64,000 nucleotides of DNA, from NCBI GenBank assembly GCA_039725955.1, contig CP091034.1, positions 1,798,001 to 1,862,000 of the forward strand, read 5' to 3'. Shown here in pieces: positions 25,945-34,743 of the stretch. The notes beneath the pieces were generated by a model, which was given only the letters and a program-made list of their open reading frames with translations, was not told where the DNA came from and did not search any database. How positions within the stretch are numbered: the first letter of the stretch is position 1; every line of letters starts with the position of its first letter. The translations under genes and the position numbers were made by a program. This DNA is from Sinorhizobium sp. B11. GTDB lineage: Bacteria; Pseudomonadota; Alphaproteobacteria; Rhizobiales; Rhizobiaceae.

Positions 25945-26459
25945 TGAGCTCGGTTCCGTTTATCACCTTCGCCTACGGCTCCAACATGTCAACCGCCCGC
26001 ATCCGGGCACGATGCCCGTCTGCGCGGTTCTTGGGCGTTGCCGAACTGCCCGGCTACCAGCTTCGCTGGCACAAGAAGAGCAAGGATGGCTCGGGCAAAT
26101 GCGACATCGTGCGTACCGACCTCTCGGGCACATCGGTATTCGGCGTCTTGTATGAGATTGCCGGCGATGAGAAGGCCGACCTTGACAAAGCCGAGGGCTT
26201 GGGTTCCGGCTATGACGAAACTGAGATCGAGGTACATTACGGCCCTGACTTGCTCGCTGTGAAAGCATACGTGGCGACAGATACCGACCCGGCGCTGAAA
26301 CCTTATAGCTGGTATCGCGCGCTCGCTGTTGCAGGTGCGAAGGAGCACGGCCTTCCCGCCGATTACATCGAGAGCATGGCGTCGGCCCATGCCAACGAAG
26401 ACCGCGACCGGACGCGTCACGACCAAAACATGCGTATTATAGGCGAGGTGCAGGCATGA
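25944..26459 (+). CDS. Gamma-glutamylcyclotransferase-like (AIG2/GGCT-fold) protein
   Basis: A 171-residue protein with the GGCT-like fold signature: the N-terminal ITFAYGSNMSTARI glycine/tyrosine loop and a central acidic KAEGLGSGYDETE, whose glutamate matches the catalytic acid of cyclotransferases. A GTG at 25941 is an alternative start; GAGGAG lies just upstream of both. It overlaps Mod by one base and Res by four, so it is cotranslated with the restriction system. Family members act on gamma-glutamyl peptides, and some occur in DNA-modification operons, but its role here is unknown. Confidence 0.8.
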   Translation: MSSVPFITFAYGSNMSTARIRARCPSARFLGVAELPGYQLRWHKKSKDGSGKCDIVRTDLSGTSVFGVLYEIAGDEKADLDKAEGLGSGYDETEIEVHYGPDLLAVKAYVATDTDPALKPYSWYRALAVAGAKEHGLPADYIESMASAHANEDRDRTRHDQNMRIIGEVQA

Positions 26460-29439
26460 AACTGCATTTCGAACCCGACCTAGACTATCAGCACACCGCA
26501 ATTGAGGCTGTATGTGACCTGTTTCGGGGCCAGGAGATCAACCGCACCGAATTTACTGTCACACACGCCGCCCAGACGGCGGTGCCCAGGGAGAACTCGG
26601 TTTCGCCGAAAACGAGCGCGGTATCGGCAATCGGCTTACGTTGCTCGATGACGAGATCATAGGTAATCTCAAGGAGATCCAGTTGCGCAACGGCCTGCCG
26701 CCATCCGCAGGCCTAACCTCCGGCGACTTTACCGTCGAAATGGAGACGGGAACCGGAAAGACCTATGTCTATCTCCGCACGATCCTTGAGCTGAACAAGC
26801 GCTTCGGCTTCACAAAATTCGTTATTGTCGTGCCATCCGTGGCGATCAAGGAAGGCGTCTACAAGACGCTTCAGATCACGGAGGAGCATTTCAGGGGCCT
26901 CTATTCCGGCCAGCCCTTCGACTATTTCCTCTATGATTCCGCCAAGCTCGGCCAGGTGCGCAACTTCGCCACCAGCCCGACCATCCAGATCATGGTGGTG
27001 ACCGTAGGGGCCATTAACAAGAAAGACGTAAACAACCTCTATAAGGACAGCGAGAAGACCGGCGGCGACGCGCCGATCGACCTTATCCGCGCGACCCGGC
27101 CTGTCATCATCGTGGACGAGCCGCAAAGCGTGGACGGCGGTCTCGAGGGGCGCGGCAAGCAGGCCCTCGGCGAGATGCACCCGCTCTGCACGCTGCGCTA
27201 TTCCGCAACCCATGTGGACAAGCACCACATGGTCTACCGCCTCGATGCTGTGGACGCCTACGACCGCAAGCTAGTCAAGCAGATCGAGGTCGCTTCGCTA
27301 GAAGTGGAAGGCGGACACAACAAGGCGTATCTGCGCTTTGTGTCGGCCAGCAACGCGCGCGGCACAGTGACGGCGAAGGTCGAGGTGGACCGCGCCATCG
27401 GCAACGCGGTACGTCGCGACATGATTACAGTCCAAGATGGTTTTGATCTCGAAGACGAAACGGGACGGGCGATTTATAAGGGCTGCCGTATCGGCGAAAT
27501 CCGCGTGGCCGGCGAGGAGTCCTTGTTGGAGGTGAAGACCGACGGCTCGGAATCTTTCCTCCGTGTCGGCGAGGCCATTGGCGACGTGGACGCCAACGCG
27601 ATCAAGCGGCTGATGATCCGCCGCACGATCCACGAGCACCTCGAAAAGGAAAAGCGCCTAGCCCCCCTCGGCATCAAGGTGCTGAGCCTATTCTTCATCG
27701 ACGCCGTCGAGCATTACCGCTCCTACGACGGCGACGGGAACGCGGTGAAAGGCAAATACGCCACAATATTCGAGGAGGAATATCAGCGTGCCGCGAAACA
27801 CCCTGACTTTGCCAGCCTGTTCGAGGAAGTTGACGTGATCTCTGACGCCGAGGAGGTGCATAACGGCTATTTTTCCATCGACAAGAACAAGCGGTGGACC
27901 GACACGGCCGAGAACAATCAGGCCCACCGTGACAATGCCGAGCGCGCCTACAACCTCATCATGAAGGATAAGGAGAAGCTGCTGAGTTTCGACACGAAGC
28001 TCAAGTTCATCTTCTCCCACTCCGCCCTGAAAGAGGGGTGGGACAACCCCAACGTATTCCAGATTTGCGCGCTGCGCGAGATCGGCACAGAGCGCGAACG
28101 TCGGCAGACAATCGGCCGTGGTTTGCGACTCTGCGTCAACCAGAAGGGCGAGCGGCGTCGCGGATTCGATGTCAATACGCTTACGGTGATCGCCACCGAA
28201 AGCTACGAGGCTTTTGCCGAGAACCTGCAAAAGGAAATCGAGGCCGACACCGGTATCCGATTTGGCGTCGTCGAGAAGCACCAGTTTGCGATTATCCCGA
28301 TCCAGAAAGAGGATGGCACCACGGTGATGTTGGGATTCGATGAGTCCGCCGCGATCTATGAGTGGCTCAAAGGCGAGGGATTCATCGACTCCAGGGGTAA
28401 GGTGGAGGATAAGCTGCGAATGGCTATCAAGGACGGCACCTTGACCTTGCCCGCCGCGCACGCTGCCCATCTGCCGCACGTCAGGGAAGTCCTGCGCAAG
28501 ATCGCTGGTCGGCTGGAAATCAAGAACGCCGACGACCGCAAGCCGGTCAGGGTGCGTAAGGAAATCTACCACAGCGCCGAATTTCAAGCGCTTTGGGATC
28601 GGATCAAGCACAAAACAACTTATCGCGTTCATTTCGACAACGCCAAGCTCGTCGCGGATTGCGTTAAGGCGATTGCCGAGGGGGCGCCGATCTCGAAGGC
28701 GCGTGTGACGATACGCAAGGCCGATCTCGCTATCGGCCAGGGTGGCGTACTTGCCACCGAAACATCGACCTTCGGTCCAGTCACCATAGAGGAGGGAGAC
28801 ATAGTCCTGCCCGATGTGCTGACTGATCTGCAAGACCGCACACAGTTGACGCGCCGCAGCCTTGTCACCATCCTGACGGAAAGTGGCCGGCTGAACGACT
28901 TCAAGCGCAACCCGCAAGCGTTCATCGAGCAAGCGGCAGAACTTATCAACCGTGCCAAGCGTCTCGCAGTTGTGGACGGGATTAGGTACCAACGTGTCGG
29001 CGACAACGATTTCTACGCCCAGGAGTTGTTCGAGCAGGAGGAACTGATCGGCTACCTAAAGAACATGCTTGAGAACACGAAGAAGTCAGTGTTCGAGCAC
29101 GTCATCTATGATTCCGCCGGCGTCGAGCGCACCTTCGCTGAGCAACTCGAAAAGAATGACGCGGTGAAGGTATATGCCAAGCTTCCTGGGTGGTTCAAAG
29201 TTCCGACCCCCCTTGGGGGCTATAATCCCGATTGGGCGGTGCTAGTGCAGATCGACGGGCAGGAGCGTTTGTACTTTGTTGTAGAAACAAAGGGCAGCCT
29301 GTTTGCCGACGAGCTCCGCGATCAGGAGGTTGCAAAGATCGCTTGCGGCGCGGCACATTTTCATGCGTTGGCGATGGATCGCGACCCGGTCCTGTATGTG
29401 AAGGCGACAAAGCTAGGCGACGTTCTGGACCATGCGTAG
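26456..29439 (+). pseudogene. res: Type III restriction endonuclease Res subunit, frameshifted near N-terminus
   Basis: The first frame starts at 26456 with the conserved MKLHFEPDLDYQHTAIEAV and reaches EFTVT; the rest continues in another frame as GELGFAENERGIGNRLTLLD, which precedes 26641. The shift lies between about 26550 and 26590. Beyond it the protein is complete: P-loop VEMETGTGKTYVYL, motif II IIVDEPQSVDG, helicase motif region QTIGRGLRL, and the C-terminal PD-(D/E)xK nuclease with PDWAVLV and FVVETKG. Total length would be about 990 residues, normal for Res. A downstream TTG at 26641 could start a product lacking about 62 residues, probably inactive. The cause may be mutation or assembly error. 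Confidence 0.88.
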
Positions 29440-29674
29440 TCAGCGTGGCGCGAACGGGAGGAAGGTCATTATCTTGCGATGGATCCAGTCCAGTGATGTG
29501 TTTCGTAAACTTAGCACGTAGAATCGCGTCCAGAACAGCCGCTTGTTGACACTTTCGAGCATCGAGGGACAGTCGTGCAAAACTAAGCCATTGATGCGAA
29601 ATGCGTTCTCTCTCTCAGTTTACATTTTTACTCCACATTACCATTTTGAGCGACGCTATTCCCGAGCTTTGACG
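29440..29674. other. Right island junction, non-coding
   Basis: No gene is seen. The stretch contains the second copy of the 10-base CGTAAACTTA (29504-29513) and of the 7-base CTTTGAC (29667-29673) described for the left junction. An AT-rich run (29613-29645) lies between. I see no inverted repeats that pair with the left end. Confidence 0.35.
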
Positions 29675-29697
29675 ACGGCGCCCCAGGGCGCCGTTTT
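29675..29697. terminator. Hairpin terminator at the end of marC
   Basis: ACGGCGCCC pairs with GGGCGCCGT around two bases, followed on the plus strand by TTTTC. It overlaps the marC stop region and is the first native element right of the island. It may work in both directions between the convergent ssb and marC genes of the uninterrupted chromosome. Confidence 0.75.
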
Positions 29698-30344
29698 CAT
29701 GTCGGCGTGGCGCTGATCAGATTAAGAGCGGATTTTGCACCGTCCACGACGAACTGCGCGGCAAGTGCTGCGAGGATTACACCGAGGAGGCGGGTCAGGA
29801 TCGCGCGGCCGGTCACCCCGAGGAAACGGTCGAGCCGGTCGGCGAGGAACAGCACCATCAGGGTGATCAGCAGACATGCAGCGATGACGCCGATCAGCTG
29901 CGCACGTTCGACCGTGGAGGGCAGGGTTCCTCCGAGCAGGATCGTCGCCGAAATGGCGCCCGGTCCGGCAATCAGGGGCAGGGCAAGCGGGAAGACAGCG
30001 ATATTCTCGATATGATCCTTGGTAATTGCCACTTCCGTCGTCTTTTCCTTGCGATCCTGGCGCTTCTCGAAAACCATTTCGAAGGCGATCCAGAAAAGCA
30101 GCAGGCCGCCCGCCAGCCGGAACGCGCCGATGGAAATGCCGAGCACGCCGAGCACGCTGGAGCCGAATAGCGCAAAGACCGCAAGGATGATGAAGGCGAT
30201 GGTGGTGCCGCGCAGCGCCACCTGCTTTCGCTCCGGCCGGCTCATGCCGACAGTGAGGCCGAGAAAGAGGGGCGCAAGCCCCGGCGGATCGATGGTGACG
30301 AGCAGCGTCGTGAACGCGTTGATCAGTTGGTCGGCGCTTGCCAT
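29697..30344 (-). CDS. marC: MarC-family integral membrane protein
   Basis: A 215-residue inner-membrane protein of the MarC (UPF0056) family with about six hydrophobic helices, e.g. GTTIAFIILAVFALFGSSVL and LIGVIAACLLITLMVLFLAD. The conserved segments FPLALPLIAGPGAISATI and IDPPGLAPLFLGLT fit the family; its transport substrate is not established (the name comes from the mar locus but it does not confer multidrug resistance itself). It is transcribed towards ssb, away from gyrA, and its terminator forms the right border of the island. Confidence 0.93.
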   Translation of the reverse strand: MASADQLINAFTTLLVTIDPPGLAPLFLGLTVGMSRPERKQVALRGTTIAFIILAVFALFGSSVLGVLGISIGAFRLAGGLLLFWIAFEMVFEKRQDRKEKTTEVAITKDHIENIAVFPLALPLIAGPGAISATILLGGTLPSTVERAQLIGVIAACLLITLMVLFLADRLDRFLGVTGRAILTRLLGVILAALAAQFVVDGAKSALNLISATPT

Positions 30345-30442
30345 CGCTTCTTCAAAACCCCATATAGATGCTTGTTTTTCATGATTGTGCTGTGCCGATT
30401 CCGATTTGGCAAATGCGTGATCGCTGATTGTCTACCTATCGC

Positions 30443-30524
30443 GGGCAAATACCATTATTTGCCCTCTTTCGACCGTAAAAGCCTGTTCAAAACCCCTGGC
30501 CAAATTGGCGCGGGAACAGGCTTT
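30443..30524. repeat. Two inverted repeats upstream of gyrA
   Basis: GGGCAAAT/ATTTGCCC with a 6-base loop (30443-30464) and AAAGCCTGTTC/GAACAGGCTTT with a 25-base loop (30478-30524). Both lie in the 225 bases between divergent marC and gyrA. The second is a perfect 11-bp stem ending 45 bases before the gyrA start and could fold in the gyrA leader. No T-run follows either, so they are not ordinary terminators. Confidence 0.6.
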
Positions 30525-30569
30525 CCGCTATAAATCTTCGAGTGATTCTAGAAGAGAACGTGAACCGTT

Positions 30570-33371
30570 TTGACTGAGCAAACACCCCCCGGCGGCGGGA
30601 AGCTCCCGCCAGGCATCGAGCCGATCTCCATTATGGAGGAAATGCAGCGGTCATATCTCGATTACGCGATGAGCGTGATCGTGTCCCGCGCACTTCCCGA
30701 CGTGCGCGACGGCCTGAAGCCCGTGCACCGGCGCATCCTCTACGGCATGTCCGAGCTCGGCATCGACTGGAACAAGAAATACGTCAAATGCGCCCGCGTC
30801 ACCGGGGACGTGATGGGTAAATACCATCCGCACGGCAATGCCGCGATCTATGACGCGCTCGCCCGTATGGCGCAGGACTGGTCGCTTCGTCTGCCGCTGA
30901 TCGACGGCCAGGGCAATTTCGGCTCTGTCGACGGTGACCCGCCGGCGGCCGAACGTTACACCGAATGCCGCCTGCAGAAGGCCGCGCATTCGCTGCTCGA
31001 CGACCTCGACAAGGAAACGGTCGATTTTCGCGACAACTATGACGGCACGCTCTCCGAGCCTGTCGTCGTTCCCGCAAAATTCCCGAACCTTCTGGTCAAC
31101 GGTGCTGGCGGTATCGCCGTCGGTATGGCGACCAACATTCCGCCGCATAACCTCTCCGAAGTCATCGATGGCTGCATTGCGCTGATCAATGATCCGGCGA
31201 TCGAACTGCCGGACCTGATGCAGATCATTCCGGGTCCCGACTTCCCGACCGGAGCCAAGATTCTCGGCCGCTCCGGCATCCGCTCGGCCTACGAAACCGG
31301 CCGCGGTTCCGTCGTCATGCGCGGCGTTGCCACCATCGAGCCGATGCGCGGCGACCGCGAGCAGATCATCATCACCGAGATCCCCTATCAGGTGAACAAG
31401 GCGACGATGATCGAGAAGATGGCCGAACTGGTGCGCGAGAAGCGCATCGAAGGCATCTCCGACCTGCGCGATGAATCCGACCGCCAGGGCTATCGCGTCG
31501 TCGTCGAATTGAAGCGCGACGCCAATGCCGACGTCATCCTGAACCAGCTTTATCGCTACACGCCGCTGCAGACCTCCTTCGGCTGCAACATGGTGGCGCT
31601 GAACGGTGGCAAGCCGGAACAGCTGACGCTGCTCGACATGCTCCGCGCATTTGTCGCCTTCCGCGAAGAAGTTGTTAGCCGGAGAACTAAATTCCTGCTT
31701 CGCAAGGCGCGCGAACGTGCGCACGTCTTGGTCGGTCTCGCGATTGCTGTTGCCAATATCGACGAAGTCATCCGTGTCATCCGTCAGGCGCCGGACCCGC
31801 AGTCGGCCCGCGAAGAACTGATGACCCGCCGTTGGCCGGCAGAAGATGTCGAAAGTCTGATTCGCCTGATCGACGATCCGCGGCATCGCATCAATGACGA
31901 CCTGACCTATAACCTCTCGGAAGAGCAGGCCCGCGCCATCCTCGAACTGCGCCTTGCCCGTTTGACGGCTCTCGGCCGTGACGAAATTGGCGATGAACTC
32001 AATAAGATAGGCGAGGAGATCAAGGATTACCTCGATATTCTCTCGTCGCGTATCCGCATCCAGACCATCGTCAAGGACGAGCTCACTGCCGTCCGCGACG
32101 AGTTCGGCACGCCGCGCCGCACTGAGATCATCGACGGCGGTCTCGAAATGGACGATGAGGATCTCATCGCCCGTGAAGACATGGTCGTTACCGTTTCGCA
32201 TCTCGGCTATATCAAGCGCGTGCCGCTAACGACTTACCGTGCGCAGCGCCGCGGCGGCAAAGGCCGTTCCGGCATGACCACCCGCGACGAAGATTTCGTT
32301 AGCCGGCTATTTGTGGTCAATACCCACACGCCGGTTCTGTTCTTCTCCTCGCGCGGTATCGTCTACAAGGAGAAGGTCTGGCGCCTGCCGATCGGCACGC
32401 CGACCTCGCGCGGCAAGGCGCTGATCAACATGCTACCGCTCGAACCTGGCGAGCGCATCACCACGATCCTGCCGCTGCCCGAGGATGAGGACAGCTGGGA
32501 TAACCTCGACGTCATGTTCTCGACGACGCGTGGTACGGTCCGCCGTAACAAGCTCAGTGACTTCGTCCAGGTGAATCGCAACGGCAAGATCGCCATGAAG
32601 CTGGAAGACGAGGGTGACGAAATCCTCTCCGTCGAGACCTGCACCGATCAGGACGACGTGTTGCTGACGACGGCGCTCGGCCAGTGCATCCGCTTCTCGG
32701 TCGATGACGTCCGCGTCTTTGCCGGCCGCAACTCGATCGGTGTGCGCGGCATCAACCTCGGCGATGGCGACCGGATCATCTCGATGACGATTGTCGGCCA
32801 TGTCGATGCCGAGCCCTGGGAGCGCGCTGCCTACCTCAAGCGCTCCGCCGCCGAACGTCGTGCGACGGGCGTGGACGAGGAGGATATCGCTCTGGTTGGT
32901 GAAGAAGTCACCGAAGAGGGACAGCTCTCGGACGAACGCTATGAAGAGCTGAGGGCACGCGAACAATTCGTGCTGACGGTCTCTGAAAAGGGTTTCGGCA
33001 AGCGCTCTTCCTCTTACGATTTCCGCATCTCCGGCCGCGGCGGCAAGGGTATTCGTGCCACCGATACATCGAAGACAGGCGAAATCGGCGAACTCGTCGC
33101 CGCCTTCCCGATCGATGATGGCGATCAGATCATGCTCGTCTCGGATGGCGGTCAGCTGATCCGCGTCCCGGTCGGCGGCATCCGTATCGCCAGCCGCGCT
33201 ACCAAGGGCGTAACGATATTCTCCACCGCCAAGGATGAGAAGGTCGTCTCGGTCGAGCGTATCAGCGAGCCGGAAGAAGAAGAGACGCCCGACAATGGTG
33301 ACGAAGCCGTGGTTTCCGAAGGTGAAGCTCCGGCAGCGGGCGAAGCCGACGAAACCCCATCGGCTGAGTAA
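30570..33371 (+). CDS. gyrA: DNA gyrase subunit A
   Basis: GyrA is the breakage-reunion subunit of DNA gyrase; with GyrB it introduces negative supercoils. The 933-residue protein starts with TTG (MTEQTPPGGGKLPPGIEPIS); a GTG at 30561 runs into a stop and cannot start it. Landmarks: YLDYAMSVIVSRALPDVRDG, the quinolone-determining region HPHGNAAIYDALARM, the active-site tyrosine Y130 in AERYTECRL, the GyrA box QRRGGKG (E. coli motif QRRGGKG) and the beta-pinwheel C-terminal domain ending in an acidic tail. The E. coli Ser83 position is Ala91 and Asp87 is Asp95. It is followed by a strong terminator. Length is normal for rhizobia. Confidence 0.97.
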   Translation: MTEQTPPGGGKLPPGIEPISIMEEMQRSYLDYAMSVIVSRALPDVRDGLKPVHRRILYGMSELGIDWNKKYVKCARVTGDVMGKYHPHGNAAIYDALARMAQDWSLRLPLIDGQGNFGSVDGDPPAAERYTECRLQKAAHSLLDDLDKETVDFRDNYDGTLSEPVVVPAKFPNLLVNGAGGIAVGMATNIPPHNLSEVIDGCIALINDPAIELPDLMQIIPGPDFPTGAKILGRSGIRSAYETGRGSVVMRGVATIEPMRGDREQIIITEIPYQVNKATMIEKMAELVREKRIEGISDLRDESDRQGYRVVVELKRDANADVILNQLYRYTPLQTSFGCNMVALNGGKPEQLTLLDMLRAFVAFREEVVSRRTKFLLRKARERAHVLVGLAIAVANIDEVIRVIRQAPDPQSAREELMTRRWPAEDVESLIRLIDDPRHRINDDLTYNLSEEQARAILELRLARLTALGRDEIGDELNKIGEEIKDYLDILSSRIRIQTIVKDELTAVRDEFGTPRRTEIIDGGLEMDDEDLIAREDMVVTVSHLGYIKRVPLTTYRAQRRGGKGRSGMTTRDEDFVSRLFVVNTHTPVLFFSSRGIVYKEKVWRLPIGTPTSRGKALINMLPLEPGERITTILPLPEDEDSWDNLDVMFSTTRGTVRRNKLSDFVQVNRNGKIAMKLEDEGDEILSVETCTDQDDVLLTTALGQCIRFSVDDVRVFAGRNSIGVRGINLGDGDRIISMTIVGHVDAEPWERAAYLKRSAAERRATGVDEEDIALVGEEVTEEGQLSDERYEELRAREQFVLTVSEKGFGKRSSSYDFRISGRGGKGIRATDTSKTGEIGELVAAFPIDDGDQIMLVSDGGQLIRVPVGGIRIASRATKGVTIFSTAKDEKVVSVERISEPEEEETPDNGDEAVVSEGEAPAAGEADETPSAE

Positions 33372-33391
33372 TTCACCACAATCACATAGCA

Positions 33392-33422
33392 AACCGGGCG
33401 GCACCTGCCGCCCGGTTTTTTT
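33392..33422 (+). terminator. Rho-independent terminator of gyrA
   Basis: The stem ACCGGGCGGCA/TGCCGCCCGGT with a 2-base centre is followed by TTTTTTT. It lies about 20 bases past the gyrA stop. Confidence 0.93.
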
Positions 33423-33430
33423 ATTGCGCT

Positions 33431-33837
33431 ATGAAGAGCTTGCCGATTCATCCTGAGGGGAATGTTGTGGGCAGCTGGACAGGCGGGGTGTGTTGGCCGG
33501 TGTTTCGGCTGCAACCGGCGCGGCGGCGCGGCGCTTCCTGCTTCTGCCGCAAAGTGATCCCGGACCAGCCTTTCCAGCGGAACTTCCCTTGAAGATGGCG
33601 CTGCCGTATTTGCTGCAATAGGTGAGGTCCCGGCTGCCGTGGTCTTTCCGGCCGGCAACATCCAGCCCGGCACTTTGCCCGAGGGTGTCTCGATCCTTGC
33701 GATGGGGCAGGGCTTTGCCGTCGTTACAAGCCAACGCAGCGACTATCTGCGCGCGCTCTATGGCAACGGGCTCTATTGGTTCTGCCGTTGCGAGACAGCG
33801 GCTGTCTGGCGCTTCGGCCGCCATTCTCGACATGAGA
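33431..33837 (+). pseudogene. Degraded gene after gyrA, two frameshifts
   Basis: Three successive frames join into one protein-like sequence. Frame one starts MKSLPIHPEGNVVGSWTGGV at 33431; an apparent TG duplication near 33489-33493 moves to LAGVSAATGAAARRFLLLPQ; a missing C near 33585-33588 moves to LEDGAAVFAAIGEVPAAVVF and on through YLRALYGNGLYWFCRCE. The joined product is about 130 residues. I cannot name the family. No frame alone is a plausible gene. The ancestral stop is uncertain; the last frame runs on through the downstream hairpin to 33983. Confidence 0.6.
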
Positions 33838-33838
33838 A

Positions 33839-33863
33839 AAGCCGGATGCAAAACATCCGGCTT
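33839..33863 (-). terminator. Terminator for the small minus-strand genes
   Basis: AAGCCGGATG/CATCCGGCTT with a 5-base loop. On the minus strand it is followed by TTTCTC, so it suits transcripts coming from the 34-kb small genes; on the plus strand it could also end the degraded gene. Confidence 0.8.
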
Positions 33864-33894
33864 GCATTCATGCTTTTGCGCTGCGGGAGCGGCT

Positions 33895-34029
33895 TCAGAA
33901 AGCCTTGTGCTTTTCTTGGAGCGATTTCACTTCCTCGCTTTCACGGCGCAGAGCGGAAATCGTGGAGGTCACGGACACAATGAACATGATGCTGATGAGT
34001 GCTGTGAAAACTGTCAGGATCGTGAACAT
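33895..34029 (-). CDS. 44-residue single-pass membrane protein
   Basis: A short gene with a clear AAAGGA Shine-Dalgarno before the ATG at 34029. The product has one hydrophobic helix (ILTVFTALISIMFIVSVTST) followed by a charged, helical tail (RRESEEVKSLQEKHKAF). It is one of three tiny minus-strand genes in a row (with 34069-34230 and 34376-34546), followed by a good terminator. The function is unknown; such proteins often modulate membrane complexes or stress responses. Confidence 0.65.
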   Translation of the reverse strand: MFTILTVFTALISIMFIVSVTSTISALRRESEEVKSLQEKHKAF

Positions 34030-34068
34030 GGTGGCGTTCCTTTCTTTAGGGAGTTGCGTTCAAGCTCC

Positions 34069-34230
34069 TCAGTACTGACCGAGAACGCTTACGGAGCGAG
34101 CCGAAGCGAACGGACCATATACCTTGGAAGCATCGACCTTCTGATTGTCATAGAGAGCGATTGTGGCAGTCAGCATGCCCGTGACCATTACCATCCAGAG
34201 CATGTTAATCATCGTGATCTTGCCAGGCAT
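34069..34230 (-). CDS. 53-residue small membrane-associated protein
   Basis: The ATG at 34230 follows AAGGGA at a good distance and gives MPGKITMINMLWMVMVTGML, one hydrophobic helix, then a polar tail (YDNQKVDASKVYGPFASARS). A longer frame from 34278 adds a basic stretch without a ribosome site and is not preferred. Same direction as its two small neighbours, 39 bases upstream of the 44-residue gene. Unknown function. Confidence 0.6.
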   Translation of the reverse strand: MPGKITMINMLWMVMVTGMLTATIALYDNQKVDASKVYGPFASARSVSVLGQY

Positions 34231-34375
34231 CTTTGTTCCCTTCCTGCCGCGCTTACGCATCTCATATGTGTCGATCATTTGAACGCATCCGTCTTTAAAA
34301 GGTTCCGCCGGATGTTGGCGGGGTGTTTACCAATCGTGATCTGAAGCGACCTTGAATGTCTCGTTCATCTGCCGT

Positions 34376-34546
34376 TCAGAAATCAAATCGATTAGAACGC
34401 GTGCGGCCAAGCTGTCTCATGATCGCCGCATGTTCGCTGACCTCCGGGCGTACCCAGCCAATCTGATGCCTGTCGGCGACGTAACCGTAGAAAAACTCGG
34501 CAAACAGCGAGGAAATAACGGCTACTGCGATGAGGATGATCAGCAT
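34376..34546 (-). CDS. 56-residue small membrane-associated protein
   Basis: The ATG at 34546 follows GGAAAG and encodes MLIILIAVAVISSLFAEFFY, an N-terminal membrane helix, then a polar, basic tail (RRHQ-type residues, ending GRTRSNRFDF). It is the most upstream of three small genes on the minus strand. No family is recognised. A longer frame on the same strand in another phase (34392-34652) overlaps it and is rejected. Confidence 0.6.
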   Translation of the reverse strand: MLIILIAVAVISSLFAEFFYGYVADRHQIGWVRPEVSEHAAIMRQLGRTRSNRFDF

Positions 34547-34743
34547 GATCGGGGTCTTTCCGGGGAGTGACGCTACCGGGACCGGCAGCGTCTGGGTTGA
34601 TGATGCGAATTAAGCAGATCCCATCTGAGCGGACCTTGAACGCGCCGTTCATTCATCGTTCAGCCGCATCGGGCGGTCTGGCTAAATGACTTGCGGGAAA
34701 CGGGCTTCCATGACAAAAGGCGTCAAACGAACGGCCGGACCAA

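Larger units (their letters stand above)
3475..29673. mobile_element. 26-kb integrated defence island between ssb and marC
   Basis: Everything between the ssb terminator and the marC terminator is accessory: three tyrosine recombinases at the left end, a helicase, a Gabija-like pair, an XRE/protease module and a type III restriction-modification cluster. The flanks (uvrA, ssb, marC, gyrA, coaD) are housekeeping genes. No tRNA lies at either junction. The limits given are the outermost copies of a 7-base direct repeat CTTTGAC at 3475-3481 and 29667-29673; joining the flanks there would leave the ssb and marC terminators nearly back to back. A second candidate pair is the 10-base CGTAAACTTA at 3528-3537 and 29504-29513. 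The island identity is well supported; its exact ends are not. Confidence 0.75.

Noticed and set aside
30651..32201. 516-residue minus-strand frame in gyrA
   Set aside because: A shadow of gyrA; no motifs and no ribosome site.
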